A DNA stretch of 64,000 nucleotides from Corythucha ciliata. Lineage: Eukaryota > Arthropoda > Insecta > Hemiptera > Tingidae. The position numbers and the translations under genes were made by a program. How positions within the stretch are numbered: the stretch's first letter is position 1; the number at the start of each line of letters is the position of its first letter. The notes beneath the pieces were generated by a model that ran no database searches, had not been told where the DNA came from, and worked only from the letters and a program-made list of their open reading frames with translations. Positions 21,827-32,000 of the stretch are shown here, piece by piece. The DNA is taken from assembly GCA_038030265.1 (NCBI GenBank), contig CM075938.1:5123009-5187008 (forward strand), given 5' to 3'.

Positions 21827-22655
21827 CAGTCCCCACCCCTCCTGTCTGATTGACAGGGGGAAATCTGTGGCACCTATAGAAGAGTTTAGTCACCTTGACT
21901 CAACTCTCACAGTCAAAAAACAATTAATAAAGTACTGGGTGCAGCTCGAAGGCGTATTGGCCGAAGATCTGTGACACCTATGGACCCCGTTCAGAGATCG
22001 ATCCGCTCCCCAGCGGAAGACGGGGAAAACTAAAAAATAAGCGGACCTTCCAAATATTTCACGTAGGCTTTATACCAGCAAAAACAGAAGTTGCGTGATT
22101 AATATTATTTAAGCTGAAAAAAGGAGGATTTTTGTAGGACGGAAATGGATAAAAAAGTGCAAATTTTATTCGTCAACTAGATCGGAATTCTGATTTGGAG
22201 AATAACTAAATCAATTCTGCCACAGACCAACAATATAATGCCCTGAACTGAAATCTGGTTTATCACAACAACTACTGACGATAAAATCAGAATTTTTTCC
22301 ATCAGGAACTCGAATGTAGCCACAAAATCTCAGATTTATCTAAAAATTCAACAGGTTCACAATAAAAAAAAAATGCCTCCAGAGGCTTAAAACAACGCAC
22401 CTATCGCACACTGGGATGTATACTGTTACAACTCGAAAAAGTTATTCTGGCCAATCCAGTTGGGATTAATTCAATTTAATTTAATCCAAACTGGATAGGT
22501 CAGAAAAACTTATTTAAGTTGTACCACTATTCGCTATAACCTCGTCAAGTTCCCTTTCAACAACGGCCGAGAAAATTGTATTTTTTTGCACGACAGGCAA
22601 TTTGAAGACAACTGTATTTTAGCCCCCATGAACTAAATTTTCAGCCAGAAACTTA

Positions 22656-22797
22656 TAGCGTTCCCCATTTGCACAAAATTCTGCATTTGGGCAGTTCATT
22701 TCCACCCGTCTTCACTGAATTAAATCATATGTTAGTGGAGAAGACGGGTGGAAATTAATAGCCCCGTTGCAGAATTTTGTGCAAATGGGGAACGCTA
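22656..22797. mobile_element. Foldback MITE family 1, copy B
   Basis: This is the best-preserved copy, 142 bp. Arms TAGCGTTCCCCATTTGCAC and their complement are flanked by TTA on both sides (22653-22655 and 22798-22800). A TA duplication is an equally possible reading. It lies downstream of miga exon 3. Confidence 0.88.
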
Positions 22798-22800
22798 TTA

Positions 22801-23575
22801 AATTTGCCTCCCCCCCCAACAATCACTTACCAAGCACCGAAATGTAATTTAAGCCCCATCATCAAACAACGAGGATAAAAAGCAGGGAATTAAGAACCCC
22901 AGATATTGATTGTTCGGGCTAAAAACACGTTTTTGCCCCCCAAAAGCTAACGTAATGTCATTATAGGCGGTCTGAAAACAGTGAATTCCCCGTTATTCGG
23001 TCTCAAATGTAATCGCACATATAATTTTGCCTATGAAATTGGCTAATCGATTAGGAAAGTAAACGGTTTTCCCCAGAATCCTATTGATCGGTCAAGAAAG
23101 CTGAAATTTCGCCCCATAACAAAATGTCTGATGCCATCAGATATGTGCCGCTATTCTCGGAATTTTCAATTTTTGCAGGTTTAGCCCTTATTAAATCCAA
23201 ATCAAGTTTTATCTTGAAAGATCTGCGAAATCGAAGTCCATTGGTGAATAAACCCGTTGAAACAGTGCAAAATAAATAGAGAACAAGCAACAAGTGATAC
23301 TGAGTAGCTCACTCCGAGCTCCACTTAATTATCTTTCCTGAGGGATGAGAATCATTTCCGGTGCCACTTCGTATCTGAATAAGTGCAAATCACTACACAA
23401 TACGAACTTCGGGTATTTAGAGTCTTTTAAAAATTAATTAAAGCACGTAAATCGGCCAAAACCAGTTCTCTCTATGCAATCTTAATAGAAGTTGTTAAAG
23501 AACTTGAAACAAGATGGAGCAGCCAATCAGAAAGAATCACCGAATGGCCACACTGTACCTATGAAGTCACAGTAG
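22801..23575. other. No gene recognised
   Basis: AT-rich sequence. One open frame (23081-23293, minus) lacks motifs or splice context. Confidence 0.5.
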
Positions 23576-24405
23576 ATTGGAGGCGAGCAGCACGCCCGCG
23601 CTGTGTCAATGGCAAGAAGATGAATTAGTACAGTCCAGATTAAATGTAAACAAATCTCTTAATTACTAGGGAGCTTGAGTTCAGTTCTGTTATTTTAGTG
23701 CGTTTTTGCTTATTTATTCTTACTTTTTTTTCGCTAAAATGCTGAGAATTGACGAAATTTGTGAAGTGTGCGATTGCACTCATAAATCTAGAACTTTCAA
23801 GGAGGCTGAAGAACTTATAGCGGCCGGTCTCGTTGTCCTCACAGGGAAATTGCCTTCAGATGGTGAAGGCGTAGATCTCGCGTGCATCGTTAGGAGCTCT
23901 TCGTCGCCTGACAAGACTTACCAGTAGGAGTTCTAGCGAACCAGGCCAATTGTTTGAGTGTTACTAAAGTAACACAACAACAATTACTACAAGAGTGTAG
24001 TAAGTGTAAGGCAGGAGTCATGGAGGTAGGAACAAGTGGAGGGAGTGAAATGCATTTTTCGTGAAGCCGGTCGCCATTACTACACACCATCTGTTATCAG
24101 GCCTCACCCAACAAAAACATTGACAATTTGATACTTGATCAGTGAAAAAGTGATAAATTCCCCTCCCGTCCTCTCTAGGTGAATGATAACAGTGGGTGTG
24201 TAATGGCGGAAAAACCGGCTTCTCATGTTTTTGCATTAAAAAAGTCTTTCTCTCTCTCCACTTGTTCCTACCTCCATGGCAGGAGTCATGTAGCTGAGGC
24301 TCAAGAGGTTTGTAATCAAGAGGTTTGTTTACATTTGATCTGGACTGTATTAATTCATCTTCTTGCCATTGACACAGCGCTGGCGGCTCTGCTCGCCTCC
24401 AATAC
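23576..24405. mobile_element. TIR element with internal hairpin and a small ORF
   Basis: Inverted arms of about 80 bp (about 23576-23662 and 24322-24405) share GGAGGCGAGCAG, GCGCTGTGTCAATGGCAAG and ACAGTCCAGAT. A second inverted pair lies inside (about 24012-24100 and 24185-24290, with CATGGAGGTAGGAACAAGTG). The left half carries an ORF at 23739-23927. No transposase was recognised. Confidence 0.75.
23739..23927 (+). CDS. Small ORF in the TIR element, resembling SWIM/YqaJ transposon proteins
   Basis: The frame starts MLRIDEICEVCDCTHKSR, continues TFKEAEELIAAGLVVLTGK and ends DKTYQ before a stop, 62 residues. The RTFKEAEE...AG.V...G layout resembles the N-terminus of uncharacterised proteins with SWIM and YqaJ-like domains that are common in insect transposons. 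The likeness is from memory and unverified. It could be a first exon or a truncated copy. Confidence 0.4.
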   Translation: MLRIDEICEVCDCTHKSRTFKEAEELIAAGLVVLTGKLPSDGEGVDLACIVRSSSSPDKTYQ

Positions 24406-25308
24406 CACCTATAGCTATCAATACAGAAGAATAACAGACCGTACGTCTTTGAAGTGTATCTTCGAAATTGAACGTGAAATATTCAGAGCTCTTCAATGTA
24501 GTTATACTGTGTTGAATTCCCTAAAATTAAGTGTAGCGCCTTTCAATACACTCCCGGAAAGTTTTAGTAATTGAGTGGCAAAATTCCGTTGACAACAACC
24601 TGTACCTTTCTGTTCTGGCCCTTTTTTTTTTTTGTTTAGGAAAATGGGACTTTTTTTAGTTTTAAATAATTTGAAGTTAGCGGTTAGATATCTGTCACCC
24701 GAACAGAAATGGCTTCGTCTATTAGTTATCTTATCAGACATTGCTTTTACCTGTCCAAGGTATATAGACTACAGAGGTATGCTCCTAACTTTTTAGCCAA
24801 TCATAATCATTCGCATAATGACGTTATGGGGTTAGATCCATTTAAATCAGACGGTAGGTATTTCAATAAAATATCCCCGTCAGTATTCGTTACCAGGAAG
24901 AAATCCAAGTTTTACATTTGTAAGTGACTGGAATTACTGCTAAAAATTGGGGAAACAGGCCTCGACATGTGAGCGGAACGACTTTACCCGGAATGGCTTT
25001 ACGTTAAAAATTGTTGGGAACAAGTTCACCAAAAAAAGTAGTGGCTGGACCGAGCTTTCATGCGCCCGATCAATCAAATATGAACATGACTTTCGGTCAT
25101 AAAATAGGTGTGGGAGTATTATAATTGTAAGTATGCTTTCTTACAATTAAACCATGAAATATTAATTCAACACTTTGAATTACTTACCCCACCGATATGA
25201 GAGGTGATGTAAATCCAAAGAAATTCCTAACGGTAGTCTGGTTTCGGGTAAAACAAGTGCAGTATCATTAATAATGGACTAAAGAAGTATGCTCTTAATT
25301 TTCAAACA

Positions 25309-25800
25309 ATTATTATCGTTTGTGCCATGACGTCATGGGATGACAAATTTTGAAAAATTAACAGGTGGGAATTTTTTCAATAAATCAAAAGTATCAACAT
25401 TTCTGGGGCCACTTTTTAAATCGGGAGAACAACGCATTATTGCCTGCAGGACAATGTTCCTGTGAAAGAAGTGATTGCAGGGCCCCCAAGTGTAATGGTT
25501 GGAGCAAAGAAAACTGCTGCAGGTGCAGTGTAACATCTCAGTTGTGAAACTTTTTGAAATTCTTTAAAGATAGAGCTAAGTTCAGCAATTTTCTCGTTAA
25601 ACAACGAGTTTTCGTGACACTCATCAACGTACCATTCCAATTAACAATAATATAAGCGCCCCGAAACACTTGGCTTCGTATTAAGGGTTCTCGGCGGTGT
25701 TTGTACAACAAACCGCACATTGACCGCTCACCATCCGCTCGCATGGTGAGGGTGTAAATCGCCCTACTCCATCCTGGGTATGCGGCCAGGGGCCTTAGTA
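25309..25800 (+). repeat. Dispersed repeat with Cys-rich ORF, copy 1
   Basis: About 480 bp recurs inverted at 57130-57612. Shared stretches include the region around CATGACGTCATGG, AACATTTCTGGGGCCACTTT and GGTATGCGGCCAGGGGCC. The 60-codon frame at 25365-25547 contains CSCERSDCRAPKCNGW then CCRC. The mate carries a 60-codon frame of the same length, which suggests a piece of a coding transposon. Confidence 0.8.
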
Positions 25801-26987
25801 CGAACGGTCGGGGTAAAAGCCGCATGCGGGACCCAAGGACGCCGTAAAAGAAATAACATTATCCCGCCAATTAGCGATCACGTCTAGCGGCATTTTCGCA
25901 TGAGTTAGTACTAAGGCCCCAGATGAGACAAACAAATCTCTTGATATCGACAGTGATTGAATACGGCTAGGGTAGAGGCCGGGATTGTGGTCGAAGGACA
26001 CCGTTAATAATAAAATACTAAATTACTTCTATTTTTATACATGACAGGGAACACTTTTAAACATCAGCTTTATTGTCCAACCTATCTAAGAAATGCTCGT
26101 AAGCGTGACTGTCGCGGGCAGCAGGGAAGCCCTTCCTTGCTCCCTCATGAAGCTTACTGGTCGTTTCTCACTGATACACATAATAAACTCGCCCGTCGCT
26201 GCGCCGAGTGCTGTCTGTTCTGAATACACGGGGCTTCACGTGGTAGGTATCAATTAACTGGGCCATGAAACGGTATATAAGGTCTAAGCTGGGTCTAAAA
26301 AACACCTCCGCCAAGTTATATCGCTTTTAAAAAAATTTCCAGGCACTTATTTTGGCTTTTCATTCATTTTTTGCTTGATCTTCAAAGAAATTCCAAGGGA
26401 GAAACCATGGGAGGGGAAGCTTCATATGTAAAGTTTGGCCCCTCATTATTTTTTTTACTCCCGTGATGTCAATCTTGACAAAAATGTCCTTACTTACCAG
26501 CATACCTCTGTAAGTATATTTACCTTGGGGGATATGTTGTACGTTGGGAAAATCTCCAATTCAATCACCATTAAATTATGACAAAGTTTAGTTTTATGCA
26601 GAGCAATTCCACGCCAAATCAACCAAGGGTTGGACTTTCACAGGTATCTCGGATTTTTATGAAAATTTATATGCCCATTTAGGTGGACATGAAACTAAAT
26701 CTTGTCAAGTTATTGAACTGAGGAATAAAAAAAAAAATGGAAGGAGAGGAATTTATAGTTCCTGATTTGAGAAACAACGGCACTTCATAGTCTCTAATCT
26801 CTATTTGTGCCGGTTACGGGGGGTCCAACACGAACGAGTTGAATGGTAAAGAAAGTCCCCCTTCACACCCTCACCAGTACTTATTCAACCAATAGCAATA
26901 GATTTTTGGAGCTAACTCAAACTCTCAGACACGGGCCGCTGCGCAATAGACAATTCAAGCTCTAGTTATATTATATCTCTATGGTAG

Positions 26988-27152
26988 TAGAGAACCTATA
27001 ATCAGACAGGTAAAATCACAGACACCATGTTGGCTCGTAACTATTATCAGTCTTGTAAAATCCACCTTTTGTTGATGCTTCGTGGAGCTCTGATTAAACT
27101 GATAAAAACCAACATGGCGCCGTATACGTCTACTCGTCTTTGAAGGTTCCTT
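26988..27152. mobile_element. hAT-like MITE family 3, copy 1
   Basis: It starts TAGAGAACCTATAATCAG and ends AAGGTTCCTTA; the inner pair CACCATGTTGG / CCAACATGGCG is inverted. A second copy is at 56814-57001 and a related element at 43420-43669. Confidence 0.8.
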
Positions 27153-27925
27153 ATCCGTAGGTCAAGTGAAAAAAAAAATGTAAATAGCTTTTTCTCTTAA
27201 CGGCTGCTTTGAGATGGCTTTTATTGCTTGCTACATTCGTCGTATAAGTTTTTTATAGCAATTTGCTGAAAAGTACAATTCTAAAGTAGTACTGTACTAG
27301 TGGACGTACTAGTTGGTCAGGCTTTTGGTGAGTGGAAGGGTTTTATTGTCTTGCGGATGCTTTTCGATTACAATGATTTCAATAAATTAGGAAGTAAGGC
27401 GATGAAACGGTTAAAAAGTAAGAGGGAGTTCAGCTTAAGAAACTAACCTTTTCAAACTAACTACTTAACGTTTTATACATACAATATTGTACAAAAATAA
27501 TATACTTTCAGCTTCGGAATCACTATACATTGAACGTGCTAACGTATTTATAATGTGCTGTACAAGAATAACTTACTCAGACTTGAAGGAAAAAAAAACG
27601 AACAAAAATTAAAACATTGAAATTGCTTATAAAAATATAATGATCGACGCATCATTTTTTTGTGCACGAAAATAGATCACAATTAAATTTCGCGTACAAT
27701 AAATACTTCTAGAGTAAAATAAGTTGGAATAATTTCTCCATTCTCTTTACAAGATCCAATTTTTATATTACATCACTGTACACAATTGACCCACATTTTA
27801 TCAAGGATCTCCAATAACATTCAAATGAAACGCTTTACGTAGAATGAGATTGTGGTGGTGAGGGGGGCGTTTAAATATTTCTAATGCAAGACCTAAGGAT
27901 AATATCTACGATGTCATTTTGATTT
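27153..27925. other. No gene recognised
   Basis: AT-rich and stop-rich in all frames. No repeat pair found. Confidence 0.5.
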
Positions 27926-28225
27926 AAATTTTTTTATAAAGTGACACTTTTCGACAAGATCGGCTAAATGAAGATAAGAAGTATTTTTTCCTACGATCGT
28001 TCGTAAAGAAGGGTTTTAAGTAGATGTTCAGCGTGCGTAAAGACCTACTTTACCGCACGCTGCACGGTACGCCGCAAATTTTTTTATAAAGTGACACTTT
28101 TCGACAAGATCGGCTAAATGAAGATAAGAAGTATTTTTTCCTACGATCGTTCGTAAAGAAGGGTTTTAAGTAGATGTTCAGCGTGTGTAAAGACCTACTT
28201 TACCGCTACGCCGCACGCTGTGCGG
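27926..28225 (+). repeat. Two-copy tandem duplication, 150-bp unit
   Basis: The unit from 27926 to 28075 is repeated at 28076 with very few differences, including CACTTTTCGACAAGATCGGC and CTACGATCGTTCG. The ends contain short inverted CCGCACGCTG / CAGCGTGCG motifs. It appears recent. Confidence 0.9.
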
Positions 28226-28320
28226 TAAAGTGTGAAGAATGGTGGGGGGGGGAGTGGAACCGCAAGGTTGAATTCAAATTATTTAAGAAAATGACCGTAA
28301 TCAGCTAATCATTTTGGTGA

Positions 28321-28440
28321 AAGGATGAGGAAGCGAAGCCTGCAATGCTTGCTCTGACGCGCTACTTCTGTTTCTTCTATTTGATTTCCCTCAAATGAAG
28401 TTTTGCGGCAGATGGGAGATTCTACAGAACAAGTTAAATT
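28321..28440. repeat. Dispersed repeat shared with 42275-42385
   Basis: Both contain TTTCCCTCAAATGAAGTT and AGATTCTAC(A/G)GAACAAGTT in the same order. Family unknown. Confidence 0.65.
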
Positions 28441-28448
28441 AAATAATT

Positions 28449-28922
28449 AAGGCCCGATTTCACCAACTCCTTAAACCACGATCAACAAAAAATCATGATT
28501 ATAATAGGTCTGTTCGCGAAGCTACACTAGGTTGCCCGAGGGTACACTCGGGCGCCCGAAAAGCGTTCGCGAGCAGACGAGTGTAGTTAGTGTAGCGAGT
28601 GTAGGGCGTTCGCGATGACTTCAGAGCTACTCCGGGCTGCCCGAAGTTACTCCAATTTTTTGTTATAATTGATAACTCTTATCTAACATGCACAGGAGTG
28701 AGAAAATATCACGACTGTTATGAATTTACACTGGCTGCTCTGAAAGCGTTCGCGTAACAAAAAAATCCTCGCTGCCCTCGCCTGCACCAGCTACCCCAAC
28801 CTGCCCTACTCTACCCTACAGACCTAATGTAATACTTATACCAGAATTCATATGGGTCGTTATTGGCAACTAATCACGATCAACTTTAAACAAGATCATT
28901 TTTGTTGGTGAAAATAGGCCTA
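28449..28922. mobile_element. MITE family 2, copy 2, split by a nested element
   Basis: Ends TAAGGCCCGATTTCACC and GGTGAAAATAGGCCTA pair as in 18252-18407. The interior is interrupted by a GC-richer insert at about 28507-28829. Confidence 0.75.
28507..28829. mobile_element. Nested element with GGTCTGT / ACAGACC ends
   Basis: GGTCTGTTCGCG at the left and CCCTACAGACC at the right form short inverted ends. Inside are repeated GCGTTCGCG, GTGTAG and CCCGA motifs. It interrupts MITE family 2 copy 2, so it is the younger insertion. Confidence 0.6.
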
Positions 28923-29034
28923 AATGACTTTAAAAATCTCCGTACGATCGTAGGAAAAATAGCGTACGATACTGAGTCGTAAAATCGTAATATACTATTT
29001 CAGCTTAATTACATCACATGTCTTTCTTTTTAGC

Positions 29035-32000
29035 CTACAAAGCCCAATACACTGTTGATATTGCTGTGAGAATAATTACAGATTTTAAGCTTAAATTAGT
29101 AGTAGCTGCTGCAGGTAGGGGTCGTATAGCGTGACTCTGGCCGTCTCCCCCTTTTTCTTGCCCCCCTCTCGCCGAATCTTTACTGCCTTCGTCGTTCATC
29201 ATACTCGAATTCTCTTTTTTCTTAGCGTCTTCCAAATTGACTTTCTTGGTGGTTGGCTGCTCGGATGAGGAACTAGATAGCGTTGTCGGAAATGGAGTTG
29301 TCGTAGTCGTGGTTGTTGTTGTCGTCGTCGTCGGTACAAGAGAACCGTTGCCTGAGCGTCATGAAGGGGACATTATTAAAAGGTATTCCCCTATCAATTA
29401 TTCCTTTCTTACCGTAGAAATAAAGATCTCCAAATTTTGGGGAGACATCCTTCATGGATGTTTCATATTGAATTCCTTGGATCGTGCGAGCCCGATTTCC
29501 TCCATCGCTGTACATGGCCACGAGTTTTGCTGTGAACGGAGTTTCAGTTTCTGTGTTGTTGCCCACGAGGGTGACATTAACAGAAGTTCCTGATTCTAGC
29601 ACTTTTGAAACCCTGAAGGATCAAACAATTAGATGGAGAAGAAACCGATTAGAGTGTGAAAAACTGTTTGTTGTACTTACTGATAAGTGTTTTTGCGTTC
29701 TTCAGTCTCTTGTATACCCCAGCGGATTTCTTCCAAAAACATCCCATCCGATGACTTGATGACAGTTGTTAGCCCTTTCAAAATGGCTTTGCCCTGACCC
29801 CAGTACAGGGAGTAATTCGCGTCGTAACCAATGGCGGCTTCAACCACCGAAGCTGTCGGTCCCAGGTTGTTCAAAATTGTCCAACCTAATTCCACCGGTC
29901 GTTTCGTCTCTCTTTTCCTAACCTCGTTGTACGAAATTATCTTCAACTCGTAGCGAATTGGTTCGGTTTCAACCAGGATCTCTCCATCGGTGGCCTCTTC
30001 AACTTTGCCCTCTTCGTTTACAACTTGAATTCGTCCACTCATTGTCTTCCCTTCAAGTTTGCCCAGTAAATGTTTCATTCCCAAAGGATTGTCAGCCTCT
30101 TCGGTCGAATTTTGTTTCGCTTTACGTCGAGCGATGTACCCTTCACCGCCGGACACAGTCCCTATTGGTACGCCACTGTAACGATCCCATCGAACCCATC
30201 CAAGTCGAGAACCATTCTCGATGTTCTCCAGGATTTCATATCTGTAAAATACGAGTCATATGGCGTGACGATTAATTCCACAGAGGATTGTAGTCTGAAT
30301 AGGTACTTACTTTCTGATCTTGTACACCTTGCTGTGAAGCGAGACAGTACAGAATTCGGCCGGCGGCCTGAGATATCCTGGTATCCAAATGCCGTTGTGA
30401 CGTGCTCGGCACAGGTAAACGTTTCGGCTGATGACAGAATCGATTTTAGACAAGTCTTCTTTCCACGCTTCGTTAATTGGTCCCTTCGTCTCATCTGCAG
30501 AGCAAACCATAGACGGTACAATTTCTGAGTAAAATGCTTCGTAGTGGGATAGTTACATGTAAATGCAATGACCTAAACACTTGTGCATAAATAAAACTGA
30601 TTGGAAATAAAAAGGAACCGCTTACGGTAGTAGTTAAAAAGCACCAATCATGTTATAGCCTCAGCTCCTTAAACATCCCTTTCAAGGCTTACTTGGGAGC
30701 GGGGGGGATGGGGTCGGAAAACCAACCTTCCACTTTTCAACGTCTAAACCACCATTAGTTGAGCTTGAAAAGTACGGCTTCGTGGTTAGGGACATAAAGG
30801 CTCAATGAAGAAACATAAATGCGTTGGTATGGTGCACAAAAAGCCCCAGGGAAATATCCCCCCCCCCCCATGACGTATGCATTTATAAAATCGCTCGTGG
30901 AAATTATTATTATGTATAAGTACATATAGTAGGGGAGCCCAAGAGGGGATTTCGGAATTTACTCAAGCGCGTCAGATTAACATACTGCAAATACCTTGTA
31001 CCTAGTTGAGTACCTCCACCAAATATGAGCCCTATAAAGGAATAAAGCGTCAGATTAGTAAAAAAAAAATTGATCATCAGACATTCTCGAGCGCGTCAGA
31101 TTAAGGAAGTGGGAGTTAATTACATGCTAAAAAGTCTATATTCCACTAATCTGACAATTTAAGAGTGGCGCAAAGACGGAGGAGGCCTACATACTTGTAA
31201 AAAAAACGTCATCTTGACATTCTCGAGCGTGGCTATTTTTTTTTTTTTTTTCCCCCTACTCGATGTGAAAACGCACGCTTTCATGACTCGCAACTGTCAT
31301 GAAAATACGATTTTCACGTCTAGGCATGACAATTTTTGCCAAAATTTGTCACCAAGATGCGCTTCGGATAGCTATGGCACTTTGTTTCCTATTCCGTACG
31401 ACCACCCCCATCATGCAAACTATCAGATTAACATGCATACTTTCATTAAAAATGCGTAGGCAATTGGTGCTGTAAATATCTGACGCGCTCGAAAATGTCC
31501 AGACAACAGTTTTTTTTTTTACATTCTTGAAAGTCTATAGCCGCTCCCCCCACCGATGAAAAGGTATACATCATAACATCATATAACAATTTTATCTTTT
31601 TATCATCTAAGCTTTGCAACCCAACAGGTCTCTACGACGCTCGAGTAAATCCCCATTTAGCATCGTGGGCTCTCCTACTAATATGTATAGTCCAGATATT
31701 TGGTAGTTAGGAAAAAAAAACTGCCGGCTTAGTTTTTATGACGGTTTTATATGTTTTTTGGGGTGCTGAGTTCAAAAATCTAGTTATCGACTAAGTTCGG
31801 ATATGGCTTATTCAATAAAATCACGAAAAACCGTGAAATTTGGAGCATTGTTTTAGTTTTTCGCTTATTAATCCGAAAGGACGCTTTCTAGAGAAAATAC
31901 ATCCCTTAGAAGAAAGAATGCTGTTAAATTTCAAAATAATGAGACTAAAGTCAGCTCCTTGGCTTTCTTGGTCTAGCCCGACAAGCGCAATAGCCCACCA

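Noticed and set aside
29237..29593. Valine-rich 118-codon plus-strand ORF
   Set aside because: It is the complement of the threonine run and exons of the Unzipped-like gene.
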